The notes under the pieces were generated by a model. The model was not told the DNA's origin. It ran no database searches and saw only the letters and a program-made list of their open reading frames with translations. A DNA stretch of 64,000 nt from Microbulbifer sp. SAOS-129_SWC (lineage in GTDB: Bacteria; Pseudomonadota; Gammaproteobacteria; Pseudomonadales; Cellvibrionaceae), in NCBI RefSeq assembly GCF_039696035.1, contig NZ_CP155567.1, forward strand, positions 2,785,001 to 2,849,000. The letters run 5' to 3'. Positions within the stretch are counted from its first letter, which is position 1. Every line of letters begins with the position of its first letter. Position numbers and translations under genes: made by a program. Of the stretch, positions 25,630 to 33,236 are shown piece after piece.

Positions 25630-26070
25630 TTACCACTCCCCGGTGTTGGCCATCGACGCCCACGGCTCCTGCGGTGCCAGCGGTTCGCCCTTCTGCAACA
25701 GCTCGATGGAGATGTTGTCCGGCGAGCGCACAAAGGCCATATGGCCGTCCCGCGGCGGGCGGTTGATGGTGACGCCTTCGTCCATCAGGCGCTGGCAGGT
25801 AGCGTAGATGTTGTCCACGCGGTAGGCCAGATGGCCGAAATTGCGCCCACCGCTGTAGGTCTCGGGATCCCAGTTGTGGGTCAGTTCCAGGCACGGGGTC
25901 ATATTTTCCCGTGCGCTGTCGGCATCGCCCGGCGCGGCGAGAAATACCAGAGTGAAGCGGCCTTTGTCGTAATCCTTGCGGCTGACCTGCTGCAGGCCCA
26001 ATTTCTCGCAATAAAACTTCAGAGATTCGTCGAGATCCGCAACGCGAACCATGGTGTGCAAATATTCCAC
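25630..26070 (-). CDS. VOC family protein (glyoxalase I-like)
   Basis: This 146-residue protein has two beta-alpha-beta-beta-beta modules of the vicinal oxygen chelate fold. YLHTMVRVADLDESLKFYCEKLG gives the first metal His, LELTHNW and NFGHLAYRVDNIYATCQRL follow, and SPDNISIELLQKGE gives the last Glu. The pattern is close to lactoylglutathione lyase, which isomerises the methylglyoxal-glutathione hemithioacetal. The GTG start at 26070 was chosen because AAGGAG lies 7-8 bases upstream; the longer ATG frame would pass through that site. The gene is single and divergent from a PLP enzyme. Confidence 0.82.
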   Translation of the reverse strand: MEYLHTMVRVADLDESLKFYCEKLGLQQVSRKDYDKGRFTLVFLAAPGDADSARENMTPCLELTHNWDPETYSGGRNFGHLAYRVDNIYATCQRLMDEGVTINRPPRDGHMAFVRSPDNISIELLQKGEPLAPQEPWASMANTGEW

Positions 26071-26147
26071 AGTACTACTCCTTCGTTTAACCACCATCTA
26101 CAATCGCGGACAACATAAAAGATCCCGCGACGAGGTACCAGAGCCAA

Positions 26148-27311
26148 ATGTATCAAAAATATTATTCCGAGTTCCTCAAGGCTCCCAGCGGCGCGCCGTC
26201 CGCCATGCTGCATATGGCCTGCCACTCCCACCACTACTGGCCCGACGTCACTCTGGACGCGGTGCAGCAGTACTGGCGGGACTCGGCCGCGCTGGCCGAC
26301 GACAAGTGGGGCCCCATCTTTGAGGGCAAGATCCCGGCCTGGCAGAACGCCGTGGCACGCACGCTGAACCTGCCCGACCCGGATCGCATCGCCATCGCCC
26401 CCAATACCCACGAACTGGTATACCGGCTGCTGAGTGCTTTTGACCCCGCGCGCCCGCTGCGCATCCTCACCACCGATGGCGAGTTCTACAGCTTTGCCCG
26501 CCAGCTCCAGCGGCTGGAAGAGGAACCGAATGTCGAGGTAACCCGCATTGCCAAAGAGCCCTACGCCAGCCTGGCGGAGCGCTTCGAGCAGGAACTGCAG
26601 CGCGGCGACTTCCAGCTGGCCTACGCCAGCATGGTATTTTTTGACTCCGGCGTAGTCTTCCCGCAGCTGCTGGATATCGCCGCACGCAAACCGAAGCAGA
26701 CCGAGTTTGTCATCGACGGCTACCACGGCTTCTTCGCCCGCCCGATCGACCTCGGCGCCGTAGCCGATGAGGTGTTCTTTACCGCCGGCTCCTACAAATA
26801 TCTCGGCGCCGGTGAGGGGCTGTGCTTTATGAGCATTCCCGCCAACTGTACCCTGCGGCCGCGCAATACCGGCTGGTTTGCGGAGCTGGAAGAACTGGAA
26901 AATCGCGCCGACCGGGTCGGCTTTGCCGACAACTGGCTGCGCTTTGCCGGCGCCACCATGGACTACTCGCCTCTGTACAAGGGGCTCGCCGTATTCGAGC
27001 TGTTCGAGCGCGAGGGCATCACCGTCGAGAGCATCCACAACCATGTGCTCGCCGCCCAGCGGCGCTTCCTGCACACCATGGATGCCGCCGACCATCCGCT
27101 GCTGAACCGCGAGCGCCTGATCCATTTCGACCTGGAACAGGGGCATGGCCACTTCTTCACCTTCGACTGTGGCACCGCCAGCGCCGCGGAGCAGTTGCAA
27201 CGGGAACTGCGCTCCCGCGGCGTGCTGTCAGATCGCCGCCAGCAGCTGCTGCGACTGGGTTTCGCGCTCTATCACAGCGCGGACGAAAGCTACCAGCGGG
27301 TATTCGACTGA
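26148..27311 (+). CDS. Kynureninase-like PLP-dependent enzyme (class V aminotransferase fold)
   Basis: This 387-residue protein has fold-type I features: the N-terminal HMACHSHHYWPD, the phosphate-binding IAPNTHELVYRLL, the pyridine-contact Asp in FVIDGYHGFFARP, and the Schiff-base Lys in FFTAGSYKYLGAGEGLCFM near residue 225. The pattern resembles kynureninase and related class V enzymes, but the usual kynureninase end motifs are weak and no kyn genes are nearby. It may be a desulfurase- or lyase-like relative. The start follows an upstream spacer divergent from the VOC gene. Confidence 0.75.
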   Translation: MYQKYYSEFLKAPSGAPSAMLHMACHSHHYWPDVTLDAVQQYWRDSAALADDKWGPIFEGKIPAWQNAVARTLNLPDPDRIAIAPNTHELVYRLLSAFDPARPLRILTTDGEFYSFARQLQRLEEEPNVEVTRIAKEPYASLAERFEQELQRGDFQLAYASMVFFDSGVVFPQLLDIAARKPKQTEFVIDGYHGFFARPIDLGAVADEVFFTAGSYKYLGAGEGLCFMSIPANCTLRPRNTGWFAELEELENRADRVGFADNWLRFAGATMDYSPLYKGLAVFELFEREGITVESIHNHVLAAQRRFLHTMDAADHPLLNRERLIHFDLEQGHGHFFTFDCGTASAAEQLQRELRSRGVLSDRRQQLLRLGFALYHSADESYQRVFD

Positions 27312-27418
27312 TCCACCCGGCAGAGACTATAGTCAGCTGCTGTTCAGCTAATCAGAACTAAAATGCCGCCATCGCAATAACCGGTATCGACCGGAACACG
27401 ACAACAAAGGATAGTGTT

Positions 27419-28135
27419 ATGAAGGTTGTTAATCTCACTTTAATCGCCCTGCTCGCCCTGGTGACCGCCGCCTGCGGCGATGACAATGACAAGCACGAAC
27501 GCGGCACCCTGGTGTCCATCTCCGCCACCGGCGAGGCCAGCCGCGTACCGGATGTGGCCAACATCTCCGCCGGCGTAGTCACCCAGAGCGCAGACAGCAA
27601 GCAGGCCATGGCCGACAATGCCGCACAGATGAAGACGCTGATGAAAGCGATCAAAAAGGCCGGCATCGACGACAAGGATGTGCAGACCAGCGGCATCAGC
27701 CTGTTTCCGCACTACGTCACCAACCGCAGCGGAGACGGCAAGACCGAAATTGATGCGTATAACGCGCGCAATACCGTCAATATCAAGGTGCGTAAACTGG
27801 ACAAGCTGGGCGAAGTGCTCGATGCCCTGACCGCTGCCGGCGCCAACCAGATCCACGGCCCCAGCCTGGAAATCGGCAAGCCCGCGCCGGTGATGGCCGA
27901 AGCGCGCCAGCAGGCGCTGGACAAGGCCCGCGCCCGCGCCGAGGCCTACGCCGATTCACTGGACATGAAGGTGCGCCGCATCGTCAGCATTTCCGAGAGT
28001 GGCAACCGCGCCGTACCGCGACCGATGATGATGGAAATGGCCCGCGCCAAGACCGCAGATACCGCTACTCCGGTTGCGCCGGGGGAGACCACTGTATCGG
28101 TCAACCTGGACCTGGTGTTCGAACTGGAAGACTGA
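27419..28135 (+). CDS. SIMPL domain (DUF541/YggE-like) lipoprotein
   Basis: This 238-residue protein has a lipoprotein signal (MKVVNLTLIALLALVTAAC, lipobox TAAC at about residue 19) followed by the SIMPL domain: VSISATGEASRVPDVANISAGVVTQ, GIDDKDVQTSGISLFPHY, NTVNIKVRKLDKLGEVLDAL, and the end VNLDLVFELED. Periplasmic YggE-type proteins are linked to oxidative stress tolerance, but the biochemistry is unknown. It stands alone, with a hairpin terminator 16 bases beyond its stop. Confidence 0.88.
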   Translation: MKVVNLTLIALLALVTAACGDDNDKHERGTLVSISATGEASRVPDVANISAGVVTQSADSKQAMADNAAQMKTLMKAIKKAGIDDKDVQTSGISLFPHYVTNRSGDGKTEIDAYNARNTVNIKVRKLDKLGEVLDALTAAGANQIHGPSLEIGKPAPVMAEARQQALDKARARAEAYADSLDMKVRRIVSISESGNRAVPRPMMMEMARAKTADTATPVAPGETTVSVNLDLVFELED

Positions 28136-28150
28136 TTCCCGCCAAATGAA

Positions 28151-28172
28151 AAGGGCCCGCAAACGGGCCCTT
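28151..28172. terminator. Bidirectional terminator between convergent genes
   Basis: The stem aagggcccg/cgggccctt with loop caaa lies between the SIMPL gene (+) and the amidohydrolase gene (-). A short T-run (4 T) follows on the minus strand, and the stem ends in TT on the plus strand. Confidence 0.72.
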
Positions 28173-28197
28173 GCCTATTCACCAAGCAGCCCGCGAA

Positions 28198-29544
28198 TCA
28201 CTCGGGTTGCTTGTAAACCTCCCCGCCCTTCATCACAAACTTCACCCGTTGCAACTCGGAAATATCCTCCAACGGGTTGCCGGCCACCGCGATGATGTCC
28301 GCCTGCTTGCCCTCGCTGATGCTGCCCAGTTCATCCTGCATATTGAGCAGGTCCGCGGCGTTCCAGGTGGCGCTGCGGATGGCGTCCGCCGGTGTCATCC
28401 CGGCAGCCACCATCAGGGCGAATTCCCGCGCATTGTCGCCGTGACGGCTGACGCCGCTGTCGGTGCCGAAGGCGATCTTGACCCCGCGCCGGTAGGCCTC
28501 AGCGAAGGTTTTTTTCAATAACGGACCGATGGTGGCGGCCTTCTTGCGAACCACGTCCGGGAAGAAGCCCTCTACCCGCGCTTTCTCCGTCACCCACTCC
28601 CCCGCCATCAGCGTCGGCACATACCAGGTGTGGTGGCGCTTCATCAGGTCCATGGTTTCGGTATCCATATAGGTACCGTGCTCGATGGAATCCACCCCGG
28701 CGCGCACCGCCCGCTCGATCCCTTCCTTGCCGTGGGCATGTACCGCCACGGTAAAACCGTAGTCTTTCGCGGTAGCGACAATGGCCTCCAGTTCGTCGGG
28801 CATAAACTGCGGATTATCGCCGTTTCTGGCCACACTCAGTACGCCGCCAGTGGCGGTGATCTTGATCAGGTCGGCGCCATCCTTGTAGCGCTGGCGCACC
28901 GCCTGGCGCGCGCTGATCGGCCCGTTAATCACCCCGTCGACCGGTCCCGGCGAACCCATCAGGTCGTAGCGATAGCCGTTGGTCGGATCCGCATGGCCGC
29001 CGGTAGTGGCAATCGCCTTGCCGGCCGTAAAAATGCGCGGCCCCTCGATGGTGCCGCGATTGATCGCGTTGCGCAGGCTGATGGTGACATTGGCGGTATC
29101 ACCGAGATTGCGCACGGTGGTAAAACCAGCCTCCAGCGTGCGCTTGGCGGTATCCACGCCGCGCAGGGCGTAATCCGCGGGATTCCAGGTGAAGGTTTCC
29201 ATATAGGTGCGCGGGCCGTACTCTGTCGTCAGGTGCGTATGCATATCCATCAGGCCCGGCAGTACCGTGTATTTACGCAGGTCAATCAAGGTTTCGCGAT
29301 CGCGCTTGGCGTAGCCCGCCTGCACCGACTTAATGCGCCCGTCTACCACATGTACGGTGTGGGCGGGCAGCAAGCGGCCGCTTTCGCTGTCGAATAAGTG
29401 GCCGGCGTAGATGGCCAGTTCCCCACCGCTCTGCGGCGCCGTCTCAGCCGCAGCCACCGCGACACTGGCAAGCGCCGCGGCGGCCAGCAGGCAGAGACGA
29501 GCGAGTCCATCGATGAAGTTGCGCGGTCTGGTATTTGTTGTCAT
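28198..29544 (-). CDS. Exported metal-dependent amidohydrolase (imidazolonepropionase/prolidase-like)
   Basis: This 448-residue protein has a signal peptide ([25 protein letters not shown]) and an amidohydrolase TIM barrel: the HTH motif in [15 protein letters not shown] (metal ligands), a Lys in [15 protein letters not shown] (potential carbamylated Lys), [22 protein letters not shown] (two His ligands), and the Asp of [13 protein letters not shown]. Members of this group hydrolyse peptides such as Xaa-Pro or Xaa-Arg dipeptides or cyclic amides in the periplasm. The ATG at 29544 (MTTNTRP) gives a normal signal sequence; the longer frame does not. Substrate unknown. Confidence 0.85.
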   Translation of the reverse strand: MTTNTRPRNFIDGLARLCLLAAAALASVAVAAAETAPQSGGELAIYAGHLFDSESGRLLPAHTVHVVDGRIKSVQAGYAKRDRETLIDLRKYTVLPGLMDMHTHLTTEYGPRTYMETFTWNPADYALRGVDTAKRTLEAGFTTVRNLGDTANVTISLRNAINRGTIEGPRIFTAGKAIATTGGHADPTNGYRYDLMGSPGPVDGVINGPISARQAVRQRYKDGADLIKITATGGVLSVARNGDNPQFMPDELEAIVATAKDYGFTVAVHAHGKEGIERAVRAGVDSIEHGTYMDTETMDLMKRHHTWYVPTLMAGEWVTEKARVEGFFPDVVRKKAATIGPLLKKTFAEAYRRGVKIAFGTDSGVSRHGDNAREFALMVAAGMTPADAIRSATWNAADLLNMQDELGSISEGKQADIIAVAGNPLEDISELQRVKFVMKGGEVYKQPE

Positions 29545-29681
29545 TGTGCCCCCTGTTGCGCATGACCTATGGTCAGCTAGTACAGCCCCGGGGCAGCCGG
29601 AGCCTGAGTATCCCTGAATATCATGGCCGCCCAATCTACCCCAATCCCCCGTTTATCCCAAGGTATTGCGAGGAAGTCCCA

Positions 29682-30293
29682 ATGAAGATCTATGAATACG
29701 CCGCCGCCCCCAACTGCCGCCGCGTGCGCATGTACCTGGCCGAAAAGGGCCTGGATATCGACCTGGTGCCGGTAGATATCACCAAAGGTGAAAACCTGAG
29801 CGCCGAATACCGCCAGCGCGATATCAATGCCAAGGTGCCGGTGCTGGAACTGGACGACGGCTCCCACATCGCCGAATCGGTGGCGATCAAGCGCTATTTC
29901 GAAGAGCTGCACCCGCAACCGCCGCTGTTCGGCCGCGACCCGCAGGAAAAAGCCCTGGTGGAAATGTGGAATCGCCGCGCCGACTTCAACATGATGTTCA
30001 ACGTGGGCATGTGCTTCCAGCATACGTCCGGCGCTTTTGCCGATCGTATGAAAGTATTCCCGGAATTCGGTGAAGAGGCCGGGCGCAAGACCTCCAAGTT
30101 TTTCGACGTGCTCGACCATCACCTGGCGAACAGCGAGTTTCTGGTGGGGGATTACTTCTCGGTGGCGGATATCGGTATGCTGTGCAGCATGGAATTCGGC
30201 AGAGTGGTCAAACTGCGCCCGGATGCGGAAAAACACCCGCACCTGACCCGCTGGCGGGAACAGCTGAACAGCCGCCCCAGCGCCAGGGCGTAA
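29682..30293 (+). CDS. Glutathione S-transferase family protein
   Basis: This 203-residue protein has an N-terminal thioredoxin-like domain (MKIYEYAAAPNCRRVRMYLAEKGLDIDLVPVD), the cis-Pro segment AKVPVLELDDGSHIAESVAIKRYFEE with the gamma-glutamyl-binding ES pair, and a helical C-terminal domain with FLVGDYFSVADIGMLCSMEF, the usual hydrophobic-staple Asp. The Cys-Arg pair after PN (NCRRVRMYLAE) marks a cytosolic GST that may act through Cys or Ser. GAGG lies upstream of the ATG at 29682. It is divergent from the amidohydrolase. Confidence 0.88.
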   Translation: MKIYEYAAAPNCRRVRMYLAEKGLDIDLVPVDITKGENLSAEYRQRDINAKVPVLELDDGSHIAESVAIKRYFEELHPQPPLFGRDPQEKALVEMWNRRADFNMMFNVGMCFQHTSGAFADRMKVFPEFGEEAGRKTSKFFDVLDHHLANSEFLVGDYFSVADIGMLCSMEFGRVVKLRPDAEKHPHLTRWREQLNSRPSARA

Positions 30294-30403
30294 TCGCTAA
30301 CCAGTTTTCAACCCGATGATTAGGGGTTTTACCGGCTGGTGCGGCACGGAGAGGTGCCGCCGCCGGCAATAGAGCGGCACGCCTATCGCGCCGACTCACC
30401 GGC

Positions 30404-31726
30404 TCATGTGCCCGGGGTGCTCGCCCGGGGCATATCGACCAGGCGCACATCGCGCTGCGGGAACGGAATCTCGACACCGTGTTGCTGTAGCGTTTCCAGA
30501 ATGATCAGCAACAGATCACCGCCTACCCGATTGCGGCCGTCATCGACACCTTCCATCCAGAATTCGACAAACATATTGACGCCGTTATCACCGAAATTGT
30601 CGATCTCACAGTCGGGCCGCTCTTCAAACGGCAGAGCCTCGCCACTCAACACCTGCGGATGGCCCGCTACCGCCTTCTTGATGATTTCCACCACCTGGCG
30701 CACATCGGTACTGTAGGCTACGGAGAAATCCACCCGGTAGCGCTGCTTCTTGTTTTTCTGGGTCCAGTTGACGAATGCATTGGAAATAAATTTTTCATTG
30801 GGCACGACCACATCCTTGCCATCGAATGTCTCCAGCGTGGTGGCGCGCATGCTCATCTTGACCACAGTGCCCTTTTGCCCGCCCTCTATTTCAACGTAAT
30901 CCCCCAGAGTGAGGGAGCGATCCATAATAAGGGTGATGCCGGATATCATATTGGCCGCGATATGCTGCAGCCCGAAGCCGACCCCGACCCCCACTGCGCC
31001 ACCAAATACAGCCAACGTCGTCAGGTTAATCCCCATCAACTGCAGGATCAGGACGCCAATAATGACGTAGAGGACTATTTCAAATAATTTGGCAAAAACT
31101 TCCCGCGTACGGAAATCAATGGTTTCCTGCCGCCGGATAATCGTCTGCCCGGTGGAGTTGGACACGCGGCCGAGCCAGAACAGCAGCGAGCCAAAAATGA
31201 GGGTGCGGAGAATCCCGTAGACCGACAGGCGGATATTGCCAATCTGTACCGCCATGGAATCCAGTACCGCCACGATGTCGCCCAGCACGCCGACGACATA
31301 CAGGAACAGAATCGGAATACCCACCCACCGGAACGCCGTGGCGGCCGCCCGATTGCTCACCACCTCGCGCACGAAGGAGTTGAACAGCAGGATAATGGCC
31401 ACGGCCAGCGCCAGATGCAGCACCCAACCGGAACCGATCAACTGGGGTAAATAGGCGGCGGCGATCTTCAGTAATACGATCGCCAGCAGAGGGAACAGAA
31501 GGCGCCCAACCCGGTAGACCAGCGTCCGCACCGGATGCAGTTCCGGCACATCCGGCAACCGGGCCAATACCGGAACCACCTTCTGCAGTCGGCGCGTGAA
31601 GACAAAAGCCAGGACATAGATCAGGGCGATAATGCCAATCTGGCTCAATACCGTCACTTCGCTGGTGGAAGCCAGCATCTCGCGAAACTGGTTTGACAGC
31701 TTGCTCAGGTAATCTTCCGCTTTCAT
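30404..31726 (-). CDS. MscS family mechanosensitive ion channel
   Basis: This 440-residue protein has about five transmembrane helices before the conserved MscS core: the pore-lining helix with AVFGGAVGVGVGFGLQHIAANMISGITLIMDR (about residues 245-275), then the beta domain (VEIEGGQKGTVVKMSMRATTLETFDGKDVVVPNEKFISNAFVNWT) and a C-terminal alpha-beta domain. Such channels open on membrane stretch to release solutes after osmotic downshock. The ATG at 31726 (MKAEDYLSKL) is chosen over a longer frame. It follows the RimK-like gene on the same strand by 76 bases. Confidence 0.92.
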   Translation of the reverse strand: MKAEDYLSKLSNQFREMLASTSEVTVLSQIGIIALIYVLAFVFTRRLQKVVPVLARLPDVPELHPVRTLVYRVGRLLFPLLAIVLLKIAAAYLPQLIGSGWVLHLALAVAIILLFNSFVREVVSNRAAATAFRWVGIPILFLYVVGVLGDIVAVLDSMAVQIGNIRLSVYGILRTLIFGSLLFWLGRVSNSTGQTIIRRQETIDFRTREVFAKLFEIVLYVIIGVLILQLMGINLTTLAVFGGAVGVGVGFGLQHIAANMISGITLIMDRSLTLGDYVEIEGGQKGTVVKMSMRATTLETFDGKDVVVPNEKFISNAFVNWTQKNKKQRYRVDFSVAYSTDVRQVVEIIKKAVAGHPQVLSGEALPFEERPDCEIDNFGDNGVNMFVEFWMEGVDDGRNRVGGDLLLIILETLQQHGVEIPFPQRDVRLVDMPRASTPGT

Positions 31727-31802
31727 ATCCGTCCGGTGCTTGGGTATCGCGACTGCGCAAAGGTCCCGCTGGATGAGGACCACTCGTCAAGGCACAGCAC
31801 TG

Positions 31803-33023
31803 CTACTGGTCCACTTCCGGTACCGTGTCAGCGGCCGATACCGCATCAGCCGGCAGATTGCCAATGTCCGGCTGGCGCCGCCGGCGGGTTTTCGCCGGGA
31901 TCATGTCACGCATGACTTCCAGCCGGCCGAAACAGAGCAGCTTGTCGTTGGCTTCGAGCACCCGCGTGGCCTTGGGATTGGGAATCACCTTGCGCCCACG
32001 ATAGAGCGTGAGCACATTGATATCGTGTTCATCCGTGCGAATATCGGCAATGGCGCGGCCGACAAACCGCGAGCCCTCGGGCACATAGATTTCACCGACG
32101 CCATAACCCCGGCTCACGGTCAGGCGCTGGCGCACATCAATTTCCGGGAAATCCACCTGCGCGGCAATGTATTCGATCACCGCCCCGGCCACGTCCAGCC
32201 CGGTGCAGGTCTCGATACCCTCCAGCCCCGGCGATGAGTTGACCTCCATAATCTGCGGGCCATTGGCACCTTCCAGCATATCCACGCCGGCCACCTGCAA
32301 CCCCATGATCTGGGTGGCGCGCACCGCCGACTGCACATATTCGTCGGGCAGGTCCACGGCCTCGGCAATGCCACCGCGGTGCACGTTGCTGCGAAACTCC
32401 TGCCCCTGGGCCACGCGGCGCATGGCCGCCACCACCCGGTCGCCAACAACAAAAGCGCGGATATCCCGCCCCTTGCTCTCGGCCACAAATTTCTGGATCA
32501 GCACATTCTGCTTCTGCGCCTGCAGCAATTCGATGATGGCCTCGGCCTGCTTGACAGTTTCCGCCAGCAGGACGCCAATCCCCTGGGTACCCTCGATCAA
32601 CTTGACCACCACCGGTGCACCACCGACCCGCTCAATAGCCGGCAGCACATCTTTTTTGTTGTGCACGAAGGTGGTGCGGGGAATACCGATATGGTGGCGA
32701 CTGAGGAGCTGCAAGCTCCGCAACTTGTCGCGCGAGTTGTGGATACCGTGGGCGGTGTTAGCGCAAAAGATATCCATCTCCTGAAACTGGCGCACGACCG
32801 CGGTACCGTAGTAGGTGATGGAAGCTCCCACCCGCGGCAAAACCGCATCGAACTCCTCGATCTGCTTCTGCCGGTAGTAGAGATCCGGAGCTCCGCGTTG
32901 CAGGTCAATGGCAAATTTGATCGTGTCCAGGATCTCAACGTCATGACCACGCTTATGCGCCGCTTCGCGCAGGCGCATGGAGCTGTAACAGTTGGGAGCA
33001 CGGGAGAGAATGGCGAGCTTCAT
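31803..33023 (-). CDS. rimK: RimK-type ATP-grasp glutamate ligase with C-terminal RCK_C-like domain
   Basis: This 406-residue protein is about 100 residues longer than E. coli RimK. Residues 1-300 are the usual ligase: KLAILSRAPNCYSSMRLREAA, LPRVGASITYYGTAVVRQFQ, the ATP-grasp elements VVVKLIEGTQGIGVLLAE, FVAESKGRDIRAFVVG, and the metal-binding IMEVNSSPGLEGIE. RimK adds glutamates to the C-terminus of ribosomal protein S6. The extension (about 310-385: GVGEIYVPEGSRFVGRAIADI, INVLTLYRGRKVIPNP, LEANDKLLCFGR) reads like a TrkA-C/RCK_C ligand-binding domain. The MscS channel gene lies immediately downstream. Ligase call firm; the fusion is seen by eye only. Confidence 0.87.
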   Translation of the reverse strand: MKLAILSRAPNCYSSMRLREAAHKRGHDVEILDTIKFAIDLQRGAPDLYYRQKQIEEFDAVLPRVGASITYYGTAVVRQFQEMDIFCANTAHGIHNSRDKLRSLQLLSRHHIGIPRTTFVHNKKDVLPAIERVGGAPVVVKLIEGTQGIGVLLAETVKQAEAIIELLQAQKQNVLIQKFVAESKGRDIRAFVVGDRVVAAMRRVAQGQEFRSNVHRGGIAEAVDLPDEYVQSAVRATQIMGLQVAGVDMLEGANGPQIMEVNSSPGLEGIETCTGLDVAGAVIEYIAAQVDFPEIDVRQRLTVSRGYGVGEIYVPEGSRFVGRAIADIRTDEHDINVLTLYRGRKVIPNPKATRVLEANDKLLCFGRLEVMRDMIPAKTRRRRQPDIGNLPADAVSAADTVPEVDQ

Positions 33024-33236
33024 GGCGATTCCTTGTCGTCGTGACTTCGAACCGGCCCGTCATCTCGGCGCCGGTTGCTGGGGCGCTGCGGGCAGAACGG
33101 CTGACTACTGCACTCCTGTGCAGCCGCGAGGGCCACCGCACGCAGGAAAAATCCCGCGCTCCGCGGCAAACTCTCCCCGCCCGCAAGCCAATACAGCCAC
33201 AATTGCGTCGCCGCCGTCAATGCTTCGAGCGGCGCT

